DNA of 64,000 nucleotides from Streptomyces sp. B93 (GTDB lineage: Bacteria; Actinomycetota; Actinomycetes; Streptomycetales; Streptomycetaceae), in the NCBI RefSeq assembly GCF_018070565.1, contig NZ_JAGPXL010000024.1, positions 34,541-98,540 on the forward strand, written 5' to 3'. Below are positions 46,119 through 57,413 of this stretch, piece after piece (within the stretch, counting starts at the first letter, position 1; each line of letters starts with the position of its first letter). Under the pieces are notes generated by a model. That model had not been told where the DNA came from. It did no database searches and saw nothing but the letters and a program-made list of their open reading frames with translations. The translations under genes and the position numbers were made by a program.

Positions 46119-47360
46119 TCACTTCAGGGCGCTGCCCGCCTTCCACTGCGGCCAGGCCATGTTCCAGCCGCCGAGCCCGTTGTCGGGAGCCACCGTCCGG
46201 TCCGCGCTGCCCACGACCTCCACCACGTCCCCGACGAGGCTGCGGTCGAAGAACCAGCCCGCCGGGGTGTCGGAGCCGCCACCCTTGTCGTCGCGCAGGC
46301 CGATGCAGCCGTGGCTGACGTTGGACTCGCCGAACACCTCGGCGGGCGCCCAGTAGTTGCCGTGCAGGAAGGTGCCGGACTCGGTGAGCCGCATCGCGTG
46401 CGGGACGTCCGGGATGTCGTACTCGCCCTTGCCGTCCTTCTTCTTGAAGCCGACCGTGGCGCCGTTCATGCGGGTCATCTCCAGCATCTCGGTGACCACC
46501 ATCTTGCCGTTGTACGTGGTGGTGCTGGGGGCGCCCGCGGTGATGGGGACGGTGCCGAGGAGTTCGCCCTCGCGGCGCACCTCCATGGTGTGCTCGGCGG
46601 CGTCGACGACCGAGACCTGGTCGCGGCCGACGGTGAAGGTGAACGTCCGGTACTGGAGGCCGTAGACACCGGGCGCGCCCTCGACGTCCCGCAGGCGCAG
46701 GTCGACCGTCACGCGCGTGCCGGGCCGCCAGTACTTCTCGGGGCGGAAGTCGAGACGGTCGTCGCCGAACCAGTGGGCGCGGATCTCGACCGCCGGCCGC
46801 GCGCTCACGCGGACGGCGCGTTCGACGGCCGCGCGGTTGACGATCTCCCGGTTGAACTCCAGCGAGACGATCATTCCGGTGCCGACGGTGGCCCGGTTCT
46901 CCGGGGTGACGTAGCCGATGAAGCGCTCCTCGGGCACCTGGGTGGCGAAGGTGGTGTGGCGGGCCGAGCGGCGTCCGTGGCCGTCGAGGGCGACCACGTC
47001 GACGGTGTACTCGGCGGCCAGCGACAGCCGTTCCTCGGTGGGCTCCCAGCGCAGCCCGTCGTCGGAGATCCGGCCCGGCACCGGGGTCTGGCGGGCGTCC
47101 TGGGACCGGGTGACCTCGACCGACTCCAGACGGCCGCTGGGGATGCGGACCAGCAGTTTCTCCTCGGGGCGCACATCCTCGCTGCCGTCGCGGGGCGTGA
47201 CGCGGATGACGTCCTCCGCCGCGCGGGGCGCGCCGAGCGCGCCGATCCCGGGGGGCCCGCCGTCGGCGGTGCATGCGGTCCCGGCGAGCAGTCCTGCCCA
47301 TGTCACTACGGCGGCCAGTGCGGCCCTCGCGCGTCGCGCGCGCCCATGTTCGTGCCTCAC
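46119..47360 (-). CDS. L,D-transpeptidase lipoprotein with Ig-like domains, 413 aa (paralogue)
   Basis: Second copy of the same architecture. The lipobox is GTAC (Cys about residue 26), followed by Ig-like domains and a YkuD domain with catalytic Cys352 in SHGCIGLR and His in FLHGNYWAP. Tail GWNMAWPQWKAGSALK matches the paralogue. Start is GTG at 47360; the ribosome binding site is weak and the start could be earlier. Sequence divergence between the two copies is large, so they are old duplicates. It is divergent from glgX. Confidence 0.9.
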   Translation of the reverse strand: MRHEHGRARRARAALAAVVTWAGLLAGTACTADGGPPGIGALGAPRAAEDVIRVTPRDGSEDVRPEEKLLVRIPSGRLESVEVTRSQDARQTPVPGRISDDGLRWEPTEERLSLAAEYTVDVVALDGHGRRSARHTTFATQVPEERFIGYVTPENRATVGTGMIVSLEFNREIVNRAAVERAVRVSARPAVEIRAHWFGDDRLDFRPEKYWRPGTRVTVDLRLRDVEGAPGVYGLQYRTFTFTVGRDQVSVVDAAEHTMEVRREGELLGTVPITAGAPSTTTYNGKMVVTEMLEMTRMNGATVGFKKKDGKGEYDIPDVPHAMRLTESGTFLHGNYWAPAEVFGESNVSHGCIGLRDDKGGGSDTPAGWFFDRSLVGDVVEVVGSADRTVAPDNGLGGWNMAWPQWKAGSALK

Positions 47361-47437
47361 AAACGAACCCAACGACGCGCCCCGCCCTGGGGAAACGTGA
47401 GTGCGAGCCACGCGCTGGGCAGAACAGGGGGAGGACG

Positions 47438-49774
<2,337 letters not shown>

Positions 49775-49858
49775 GCTGCGGAACCCCGCGTGAGCCCGCG
49801 TGTGCCGGGTGACCTGCGGACGCCCGGAAACTCGGTGGGCAGTGTCAGTGGCAAACCG

Positions 49859-49872
49859 TAGGCTCGCCCCTG
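49859..49872 (+). promoter_or_regulatory. probable leaderless promoter of the ABC exporter operon
   Basis: TAGGCT at 49859-49864 matches TANNNT, and the ATG at 49873 follows after 8 nt, so transcription is expected to begin at or just before the start codon. No Shine-Dalgarno sequence is present upstream of this ATG, which supports a leaderless message. The -35 region is not clear. Confidence 0.4.
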
Positions 49873-51657
49873 ATGCCCACGACACCTGCCTCCCCCAGCG
49901 ACCGCTCCGACCGGCACGCCGTCCGCACCCTCCTGCGCCTGTGGCCGTACGTCCGCCCCGTGCGGGCGCGGCTGTTCACCGCCGCGTTCATCGCCATCGT
50001 CGCCTCCTGCACGGGGCTGGTGATCCCGCTCGTGCTGAAGTGGATCGTGGACGGGCCGGTCGCCGACCGGGACCCGGCGGGGGTGTGGCTCGGGGCGCTG
50101 TACCTGCTGCTGCTCGGCATCGCCGAGGCGCTGCTGTTCGGGCTGCGGCGGTGGCTCGTCGCACGGCCGCTGGCGGGCGTCGAGGCGGAGATGCGGGCGG
50201 ATCTGTACCGGCATCTGCAACGGCTGCCGGTCGCCTTCCACGACCGGTGGGCCTCGGGGCAGCTGCTGTCCCGGGGGACCACGGATCTGATGCTGCTGCG
50301 GATGTTCCTCGCTTTTCCGCTGACGTTCCTGCTGGTCAACGGGGTCACCATCCTCGTCGGCGTGATCATCATGCTGGCGCAGGACTGGGTGCTCGGGCTG
50401 GTCGTCCTCGTGCCCGCGGTGCCGGTGATGGTCACCTGCGCGGTCTTCGAGAAGCGGTACGCCGTCGTGGCGCGGCGGGCGCAGGACCAGGTCGGGGACC
50501 TCACGACGGTCGTCGAGGAGAGCGTGCTCGGCATCCGGATCATCAAGGGCTTCGGGCGGCACCGCAGTCAGGCGCGGGCGTTCCGTGAGCTGTCCCGGAC
50601 GCTGCGGGGGACCGAGCTGCGCAAGGCGCGGCTGCTGGCGGCGATCTGGGGGGTCATCATCACGCTGCCGGAGCTTGCCATCGGGGCGGCTCTGGTGGTG
50701 GGCGTGGTGATGGTGGCGGACGGGGGGCTGTCCGCCGGGACGTTGGTCGCCGTCCTGTCGACGGCGCTCGCTCTTCGGTGGCCTGTGGACTCGATCGGGT
50801 TCCTGCTGGCGATGAGTCAGGAGGCGGCGACGGCCACGGAGCGGTACTTCGAGGTGATGGACGAGGGGGTCGAGGACAGCGGGGTTGCCGGTGCGGGGGC
50901 GTCCGGCTCAGCGGAAGCCGGGCTCCGTTTCCACGACGTCAGTTTTCGGTATCCGGATGCTCCGCCCGACTCTCCGCCGGTCCTTCACCACATCGATCTG
51001 CACATCCGGCCCGGGGAGTCCATGGCGCTCGTCGGGGCCACCGGCAGCGGGAAGACGACGCTCACCGCGCTGCTGCCGCGGCTGCATGAGGTGACCTCGG
51101 GGCGGATCACCCTCAACGGTGTCGACATCAGGGACATGAGCCGCGAGGAGCTTCGCGAGAAGGTCGCCGTCGCGTTCGAGGAACCCACCCTCTTCTCCGC
51201 CAGCATCGGGGAGAACGTCCTCATGGGGGCCCGGGACGGCGCGGGTGCGGGTGAGCTGGAGCGGGCGCTCGCCGTCGCGCAGGCCGAGTTCGCGCACGCG
51301 TTGCCGCAGGGGACGGACACCCAGGTCGGTGAGCAGGGTCTGAGCCTGTCCGGCGGCCAGCGGCAGCGCCTCGCGCTCGCGCGGGCGGTCGTGGGACAGC
51401 CGGAGTTCCTCGTCCTCGACGACCCGCTGTCCGCGCTGGACGTGCACACGGAGGCCGCCGTGGAGGCGGCGCTGCGGCAGGTGCTCGCGGACACCACCGC
51501 CCTGATCGTGGCGCACCGCCCGTCGACGGTGCTGCTCGCCGACCGGGTGGCGCTGCTGTCCGGCGGCCGGATCGCCGCCGTGGGCACCCACCACGAACTG
51601 CTGCACGGCAACGCCGAGTACGCCCATCTGATGTCCGGGGAGGACGACGACCGATGA
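49873..51657 (+). CDS. ABC exporter half-transporter 1 (degenerate Walker B)
   Basis: Type IV ABC exporter, 594 aa: six transmembrane helices (about 30-310) and a nucleotide-binding domain. Walker A GATGSGKTT is intact with Lys394, and the signature LSGGQRQR is canonical. The catalytic glutamate after Walker B is replaced: LVLDDPLSALD has Asp517 where Glu belongs. This fits the degenerate-site subunit of a heterodimer. Its stop overlaps the next gene by ATGA. Substrate unknown; family members export peptides, drugs or siderophores. Confidence 0.93.
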   Translation: MPTTPASPSDRSDRHAVRTLLRLWPYVRPVRARLFTAAFIAIVASCTGLVIPLVLKWIVDGPVADRDPAGVWLGALYLLLLGIAEALLFGLRRWLVARPLAGVEAEMRADLYRHLQRLPVAFHDRWASGQLLSRGTTDLMLLRMFLAFPLTFLLVNGVTILVGVIIMLAQDWVLGLVVLVPAVPVMVTCAVFEKRYAVVARRAQDQVGDLTTVVEESVLGIRIIKGFGRHRSQARAFRELSRTLRGTELRKARLLAAIWGVIITLPELAIGAALVVGVVMVADGGLSAGTLVAVLSTALALRWPVDSIGFLLAMSQEAATATERYFEVMDEGVEDSGVAGAGASGSAEAGLRFHDVSFRYPDAPPDSPPVLHHIDLHIRPGESMALVGATGSGKTTLTALLPRLHEVTSGRITLNGVDIRDMSREELREKVAVAFEEPTLFSASIGENVLMGARDGAGAGELERALAVAQAEFAHALPQGTDTQVGEQGLSLSGGQRQRLALARAVVGQPEFLVLDDPLSALDVHTEAAVEAALRQVLADTTALIVAHRPSTVLLADRVALLSGGRIAAVGTHHELLHGNAEYAHLMSGEDDDR

Positions 51658-53519
51658 CGGCCCCCACGACGTCCCCGCCCGTCACGGCGGAGGAGGACGA
51701 GGACCGGCCCCGCGCCGCTGACACCTCCGGCGATCCCTTCGACCGGGATGTGCTGCCCACGCCGCCCGGCGCCACCGGCGCGCTGCTGCGTTCGCTGCTC
51801 GCGCCGATGAAGGCCCGGGTGGCGTTCACGACACTCCTGCTGCTGCTCCAGCAGGCGGCCGTGCAGGCGGGCCCGCTGCTGGTGGCGTACGCCATCGACC
51901 ATGCCGTACCGGCGTTCCGCGCCGACGACCTGGGGCCGCTGGTGGCGGTCGGCGTCGGCTATCTGCTGTGCGCGCTGGCGTCGGGCGGGTTGCAGTACGG
52001 CTTCATCGTGGCGGCGGCGCGGGTGAACCAGGACGTGCTGCTGGATCTGCGCGGCCGGATCTTCCGGCACGCGCAGGCACTCAGCGTCGACTTCCACGAG
52101 CGGTACACCTCGGGCAGGCTGATCTCCCGTTCCACCACGGACATGGAGTCGCTGCGCGAGCTGCTGGACGAGGGCCTCCAGGAACTGGTCACCGTCATCC
52201 TGTCCTTCGTGTACATCGCGGCGCTGCTGCTCTGGCTGGACCTGGGCCTCGGCGCGGTCGCGGTGGCGTCGTTCGTGCCGTTGTACGGGCTGGTGCGGCT
52301 CTACCAGCGGCGGGCGCGGCAGGTGTACCAGGTGCGGTCGACGGCGATCGCGTCGGTGATCGTGAAGTTCGTGGAGACGATGAACGGCATCCGTCCGGTG
52401 CGCGCGTTCCGCCGGGAGGCCGCCAACGACGCCGACTTCCGGGTGCTGAACCGGCGGCACGAGCGGTCCAACGGCGACGCGCTGCTGGAGATGGCCCGCT
52501 ATGTGGTGGGCTCCCGGCTGGTCGCCAACACGGCCGTCGCGGGCATCGTGCTGTGGGGCGCGTACCGGGTGGCGGACGGCACGCTGGCGCTGGGTGTGCT
52601 GGCGGCGGCGGTGCTCTACCTGCGGCGGCTGTACGACCCGATCGACCGGCTCGGCATGTTCCTGAACTCCGCCCAGTCGGCGGCGGCCTCGCTGGAGAAG
52701 ATCGCGGGCCTGCTCGCACAGACGCCGTCGGTGCCGGAGCCGTCGGCACCCGGGGAACTGCCGGAGCGCCGGTCGGACGGGCCGGGGCGGGAGGTCGTCT
52801 TCGACGGGGTGCGGTTCGCGTACCGCACCGGCGGTGAGGTGCTGCCCCGCTTCGACCTGACCCTTCCGGCCGGACAGACGGTCGCGGTGGTCGGTTCGAC
52901 CGGTGCGGGCAAGTCGACGCTGGCGAAGCTGCTCGCCCGCTTCTACGACCCCACCGAGGGCCGGGTGCTGCTGGACGGCGTCGACCTGCGCGAGCTGCCG
53001 GTGCCGGAGCTGCGGCGCGGGGTGGTGATGGTGACGCAGGAGGCGTTCCTGTTCTCCGGCACGGTCGCCGAGAACATCGCTATCGGCCGCCCGGAGGCGT
53101 CCCGCGAGGAGATCGAGGAGGCGGCGAGGGCGATCGGCGCGCATGACTTCATCGCCGCGCTGCCGGACGGCTACGACACGGACGTACGCAAGCGGGGTGG
53201 CCGTATCTCGGCCGGTCAGCGGCAGCTGGTGGCGTTCGCGCGGGCGCTGCTCGCCGATCCGGCGGTGCTGATCCTGGACGAGGCGACGAGTTCGCTGGAC
53301 GTCCCCGGGGAGCGGGCGGTGCAGCGGGCGATGGCGACGGTGCTGAAGGGGCGTACGGCGGTCGTCATCGCGCACCGGCTGTCCACCGTCGAGATCGCGG
53401 ACCGGGTGCTGGTCATGGAGCACGGCCGGGTCGTCGAGGACGGCACCCCGGCCGAACTGATCGGCGGGGCGGGCCGCTTCGCGGATCTGCACCGGGCGTG
53501 GCGGGACAGTCTGGCGTGA
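51654..53519 (+). CDS. ABC exporter half-transporter 2 (canonical ATPase, altered signature)
   Basis: Partner exporter, 621 aa, with an acidic N-terminal extension of about 40 residues. Walker A GSTGAGKST (Lys420) and Walker B plus Glu543 (LILDEATSSLD) are intact, but the signature reads ISAGQRQ rather than LSGGQ. Opposing subunit 1 supplies LSGGQ, so the pair should have one complete ATP site (Walker of 2, signature of 1) and one degenerate site. ATG at 51654 overlaps subunit 1. Confidence 0.93.
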   Translation: MTAPTTSPPVTAEEDEDRPRAADTSGDPFDRDVLPTPPGATGALLRSLLAPMKARVAFTTLLLLLQQAAVQAGPLLVAYAIDHAVPAFRADDLGPLVAVGVGYLLCALASGGLQYGFIVAAARVNQDVLLDLRGRIFRHAQALSVDFHERYTSGRLISRSTTDMESLRELLDEGLQELVTVILSFVYIAALLLWLDLGLGAVAVASFVPLYGLVRLYQRRARQVYQVRSTAIASVIVKFVETMNGIRPVRAFRREAANDADFRVLNRRHERSNGDALLEMARYVVGSRLVANTAVAGIVLWGAYRVADGTLALGVLAAAVLYLRRLYDPIDRLGMFLNSAQSAAASLEKIAGLLAQTPSVPEPSAPGELPERRSDGPGREVVFDGVRFAYRTGGEVLPRFDLTLPAGQTVAVVGSTGAGKSTLAKLLARFYDPTEGRVLLDGVDLRELPVPELRRGVVMVTQEAFLFSGTVAENIAIGRPEASREEIEEAARAIGAHDFIAALPDGYDTDVRKRGGRISAGQRQLVAFARALLADPAVLILDEATSSLDVPGERAVQRAMATVLKGRTAVVIAHRLSTVEIADRVLVMEHGRVVEDGTPAELIGGAGRFADLHRAWRDSLA

Positions 53520-55258
53520 GCGCCCGGTGGTGGCGGCCGGGCATCGACGCGTACGGGGACCCCGGTACCCCGGACCGGCGCGGCGGCGGGCGGTATCTGT
53601 GGTGGCTGGTGCGGGCGCAGGCGGGCCGGTCGGTGGCCGCGGCGGTGCAGGGGACGGTGTCGCTGGCGACCGCGGCGCTGGTGCCGTACCTGATGGCGCG
53701 GGCGATCGACGAAGGGCTGGAACCGGGCGCGCTGGGGGTGCTGGCGGGCTGGGTGACGGTGCTGGTGGTGGCGGGGATGGTGATCTCCTGGCTGGACATC
53801 ACGCGGCACCGCACGATGACCCGGGTCCGGATGGACGCCAACTTCCGCACGGTGAAGGTGGTGCTCGCGCAGTCGGTGCGGCTGGGGGCCTCGCTGCGGC
53901 GGCAGGTCGCGGCCGGGGAGGTCGTCACGATCGGGGTGGGCGATGTGCAGACCATCGCCACCGCGCTGACGGTGATCGGGCCGGGGGTGGGCGCGGTCGT
54001 CACGTACGCGCTGGTGGCGGTGTTGCTGCTGGCGGTGTCGCCGCTGCTGGCCGTGGTGGTGCTGCTGGGGGTGCCGGTGATCGGGGTGCTGGTCGGGCCG
54101 TTGATGGGGCGGTTGCAGGGGGTTGAGTCGGCGTACCGGGAGCGGCAGAGCATGCTGACGGCGCGGATCGGGGACCTCGCGGGCGGTCTGCGGGTGCTGA
54201 ACGGGCTCGGCGGCAAGCGGCTGGTGGCCGAGGCGTTCGACCGGGACTCGGGGCGGCTGCGCGCCGAGGGCTACCGGGTGGGCGCGGTGACCAGCTGGAT
54301 CCAGGCGCTGGGGCTCGGGCTGCCGACGGTCTTCCTGGCGGTGGTGACCTGGCTGGCGGCGCGGCTGGTGGTGCGGGGCGACATCACGGTGGGCGAGCTG
54401 GTGTCGGTGTACGGGTACGTGGCGGTGCTGGTGGTGCCGGTGGCGTACTTCCTGGAGTTCGGCAACCAGGTCAGCCGGGGTCTGGTGGCGGCGCGGCGGG
54501 TCGTACGGTTCCTGGGTCTTGAGCCGCTCGCGGACACCGGGGTGCGGGACGCCCCCACGGAACCGGCCGCGCTGTACGACCCGGCGTCGGGGGTGCGGGT
54601 GCTGCCGGGGCGGCTGACCGCGCTGGCCTGCGCGCGCCCGGCGGACGCGGCGGCGGTGGTCGACCGGCTCGGGCGGTTCGTGCCGTCGGACGCCACCTGG
54701 GGCGGGGAGCGGTTGGACGACATCGCGCTGCCGCAGGTCCGGGACCGGATCCTGGTCGCGGACCACGAGGCCGACCTGTTCGCGGGCACGCTGCGGGAGG
54801 TGGTGAGCGGACGGCGGCGACCGGACGACGCGGCGATCGCGCGGGCGGTGCGCGCGGCGGTCGCCGACGACATCGTGCAGGGGCTGCCGGACGGCCTGGA
54901 CTCGCGGATCGACGCGCAGGGCCGCAATCTCTCCGGGGGCCAGCGGCAGCGGGTGCGGCTGGTGCGGGCGCTGCTGGCGGAGGCGGAGGTCCTGCTCGCG
55001 GTGGAGCCGACGTCCGCGCTGGACGCCCACACGGAGGCGGCGGTGGCCCAGCGGCTGCGGGCGGCGCGGGCGGGCCGTACGACCGTCGTCACCACGACCT
55101 CGCCGCTGGTGCTGGACCAGGCGGACGTGGTGTACCACCTGGTCGACGGAAAGGCCGTCGCCCACGGCACCCACCAGGGCCTGCTGTCCTACGACCCCGC
55201 GTACCGCTCCCTGGTGGCCCGGGACGCGGACCCCGACGCCGAGGAGGCTCTGCCGTGA
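53516..55258 (+). CDS. ABC exporter half-transporter 3 (ATP site lost)
   Basis: Six-helix exporter with a nucleotide-binding domain, 580 aa, in which Walker A is gone: the P-loop region (residues 366-384) reads RLTALACARPADAAAV with no GxxGxGK. Walker B is also changed, LLAVEPTSALD, with Val496 in place of the magnesium-binding Asp although Glu497 remains. The signature LSGGQRQR (472-479) is perfect. A protein like this can only work as the signature-donating partner of an intact Walker A. GTG at 53516 overlaps gene 2 as GTGA. Confidence 0.92.
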   Translation: MSARWWRPGIDAYGDPGTPDRRGGGRYLWWLVRAQAGRSVAAAVQGTVSLATAALVPYLMARAIDEGLEPGALGVLAGWVTVLVVAGMVISWLDITRHRTMTRVRMDANFRTVKVVLAQSVRLGASLRRQVAAGEVVTIGVGDVQTIATALTVIGPGVGAVVTYALVAVLLLAVSPLLAVVVLLGVPVIGVLVGPLMGRLQGVESAYRERQSMLTARIGDLAGGLRVLNGLGGKRLVAEAFDRDSGRLRAEGYRVGAVTSWIQALGLGLPTVFLAVVTWLAARLVVRGDITVGELVSVYGYVAVLVVPVAYFLEFGNQVSRGLVAARRVVRFLGLEPLADTGVRDAPTEPAALYDPASGVRVLPGRLTALACARPADAAAVVDRLGRFVPSDATWGGERLDDIALPQVRDRILVADHEADLFAGTLREVVSGRRRPDDAAIARAVRAAVADDIVQGLPDGLDSRIDAQGRNLSGGQRQRVRLVRALLAEAEVLLAVEPTSALDAHTEAAVAQRLRAARAGRTTVVTTTSPLVLDQADVVYHLVDGKAVAHGTHQGLLSYDPAYRSLVARDADPDAEEALP

Positions 55259-55416
55259 CCGGCTGCCACGGAGAGCTGCCGGTCGCCGGGCGAGGAGCGC
55301 TGCGGCGGGCCCCGGACCGGCCGGGCGGAACCAGCCACCGGCCCCTCCCTGCCCGGGGCACCGACAGCGGAACCGGCCCCGACACCGACACCACCCCTGA
55401 GGAGAACCTGTCATGA
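55255..55416 (+). CDS. 53-aa ORF wedged between exporter genes 3 and 4 (possible duplicated 5' end)
   Basis: GTG at 55255 overlaps the gene 3 stop as GTGA, and its TGA overlaps the gene 4 ATG as ATGA, so it could be translated by coupling at both ends. GAGGAGG lies 7 nt upstream of the GTG. The first 22 codons (MTGCHGELPVAGRGALRRA...) resemble the start of gene 4 (MTGSDGRLPVASREEVRRA...), about 13 of 22 residues alike, and the DNA from 55241 to about 55320 matches 55399 to about 55478 at about 71% in the compared stretch. The remaining residues are Pro/Gly/Thr-rich. It may be a vestige of a tandem duplication, or a coupled leader. Confidence 0.4.
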   Translation: MTGCHGELPVAGRGALRRAPDRPGGTSHRPLPARGTDSGTGPDTDTTPEENLS

Positions 55417-57167
55417 CCGGCTCCGACGGGCGGCTGCCCGTCGCCTCGCGGGAGGAGGTGCGGCGGGCGACCGGGCGGCTGGTGCGCGCCGACGGGCGGG
55501 GGTTCGCCGTGGTGCTCGGGCTGAACGCGGCGGCGGCCGGGGCCGGGCTGGCCGGGCCGTGGCTGCTGGGGCGGATCATCGACGAGGTGCGCTCGGGGGC
55601 CGGGGTGGCCACCGTGGACCGGCTGGCGCTCGTCATCGTCGGCTGTGCGCTGGCGCAGTTGCTGCTGGCGCGCTGGGCGCGGTACGCGGGGCACCGGTTC
55701 GGGGAACGGACGCTGGCGCGGATCCGGGAGGGGTTCGTCGGGCGGGCGCTGGGGCTGCCCGCGTCGGTGGTGGAGCGGGCCGGTACCGGGGACCTGACGG
55801 CACGCGGCACCGCGGACGTGGCCGCCGTGGGCACCACCCTGCGGGACGCCGGGCCCGAACTGCTGGTCTCCGGTGTGCAGGTGCTGTTCCTGCTCGCCGC
55901 GGTCGTGGTGGTGGACCCGCTGCTGGGCGCGGTCGCCGCGGTCACCCTCGCGCCCGTGTGGCTGTCGGTGCGCTGGTACCTGCGCCGGGCGCGGACCGCC
56001 TATCTCGCCGAGGGCGCGGCCACCTCCGATGTCGCGGAGATCGTCGCGGCGACCGCGGCGGGCGCCCGCACGGTGGAGGCGTTCGGGCTGCGGGAGCGGC
56101 GGACGGCGGCCGGTGGGGACGCCCTGGAGGCGGCCCGTCGCACCCGGCTGCACACGCTCTGGCTGCGCAGTGTGTTCTTCCCGGCGGTGGACTTCAGTTA
56201 CGTGCTGCCCGTCGCCGGGGTGCTGATGTTCGGCGGCTGGCGGTACACGGAGGGCGCGCTGAGCCTGGGCGCGGTGGTGACGGCCGCGCTGTACCTGCGG
56301 CAGCTGACGGAACCGCTCGACCAACTGCTGATCCGCGTGGAGCAGTTGCAGGCCAGTTCCGCCTCCTTCGCCCGGGTGGAGGGGCTGGCGGCGGTGGACC
56401 GGCCGGCCGGCACGGAAGGGCTCGTTCCCGCCGGTGACCGGATCGATGTGACCGGGGCGCGGTTCGCCTACGACCGGGGCGGTGAGGTGCTGCGCGGGGT
56501 CGATCTGACGGTGCGGCCCGGGGAGCGGCTGGCGGTGGTCGGCCCGTCCGGCGCGGGCAAGACGACGCTGAGCAGGCTGCTGGCGGGAGTGGACGCGCCG
56601 ACAGAGGGGTCGGTGACGGTGGGCGGGGTGCCGGTGGCCGCGCTCGGCCCGGAGCAGCTGCGCCGCCAGGTGGTGCTGGTCACCCAGGAGCACCATGTCT
56701 TCCTCGGCACGGTCCGCGACAACCTCCGGATCGCCGAACCGGCCGCCACGGACGAGCGGTTGTGGGCGGCGCTCGCCGCGGTCGGCGCGGACGGCTGGGT
56801 GCGGGAGCTGCCGGGCGGCCTGGACGCCGAGCTGGGCACGGGCGCCCAGGGCGCGGACGGTTCGCAGGCGCAACAGCTCGCCCTGGCCCGGGTCGTGCTG
56901 GCCGACCCGCACACGCTGATCCTCGACGAGGCGACCGCGCTGCTCGACCCGGCGACCGCCCGGCACACCGAGCGCGCCCTCGCCGCCGTACTCCAGGGCC
57001 GTACGGTCATCGCGATCGCGCACCGGCTGCACACCGCGCACGACGCGGACCGGGTGGCGGTGATGGAGGACGGCCGGCTGACCGAGCTGGGCACGCACGA
57101 GGAGCTGGTGGCGGCGGACGGGGCGTACGCGCGGCTGTGGCGGACGTGGCACGGGGACACGCCCTAG
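55413..57167 (+). CDS. ABC exporter half-transporter 4 (intact Walker motifs, broken signature)
   Basis: Exporter, 584 aa. Walker A GPSGAGKTT (Lys383) and Walker B with Glu506 (LILDEATALLD) are intact, but the signature is lost: residues 481-485 read ADGSQ, where LSGGQ is expected. It therefore pairs naturally with gene 3, which has the perfect signature and no Walker A. ATG at 55413 has GAGGAG 8 nt upstream. Last gene of the four-exporter cluster; an extracellular protease follows 246 nt later. Confidence 0.93.
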   Translation: MTGSDGRLPVASREEVRRATGRLVRADGRGFAVVLGLNAAAAGAGLAGPWLLGRIIDEVRSGAGVATVDRLALVIVGCALAQLLLARWARYAGHRFGERTLARIREGFVGRALGLPASVVERAGTGDLTARGTADVAAVGTTLRDAGPELLVSGVQVLFLLAAVVVVDPLLGAVAAVTLAPVWLSVRWYLRRARTAYLAEGAATSDVAEIVAATAAGARTVEAFGLRERRTAAGGDALEAARRTRLHTLWLRSVFFPAVDFSYVLPVAGVLMFGGWRYTEGALSLGAVVTAALYLRQLTEPLDQLLIRVEQLQASSASFARVEGLAAVDRPAGTEGLVPAGDRIDVTGARFAYDRGGEVLRGVDLTVRPGERLAVVGPSGAGKTTLSRLLAGVDAPTEGSVTVGGVPVAALGPEQLRRQVVLVTQEHHVFLGTVRDNLRIAEPAATDERLWAALAAVGADGWVRELPGGLDAELGTGAQGADGSQAQQLALARVVLADPHTLILDEATALLDPATARHTERALAAVLQGRTVIAIAHRLHTAHDADRVAVMEDGRLTELGTHEELVAADGAYARLWRTWHGDTP

Positions 57168-57212
57168 CCGGACACGGCCAGACGCCCTGGCCGCCCCTGC
57201 CGCCCGGGAACC

Positions 57213-57250
57213 GGTCCGTTTATCGAACGTGAACTCCCGGTCAACGGACC
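57213..57250. promoter_or_regulatory. inverted repeat upstream of the metalloprotease gene
   Basis: GGTCCGTT (57213-57220) pairs with AACGGACC (57243-57250) across 22 nt containing TATCGAACG. It lies about 165 nt before the protease GTG and about 46 nt after the exporter 4 stop, so it may be the operon terminator or an operator for the protease. Neither a U-run nor a known binding motif is present. Confidence 0.4.
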
Positions 57251-57413
57251 ACATCCGGCCATTCTATTGACGCGCTCCTGACAGAAACCGCGCTCTCCTG
57301 TCACGCTTCCCACGGCCCCGCACCCCAGGCACCACCTGTTCTGCCCGGACGGCCGACCCGCCGTCCGGTCTCCCCATGGCCGCGCGACCCGCGGTCACGC
57401 AGAAGGAGTCAGT

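Noticed and set aside
53216..55945. A 909-codon minus-strand frame across exporters 2-4
   Set aside because: Antisense to genes with intact transporter motifs; its sequence is Ser/Arg/Pro filler.
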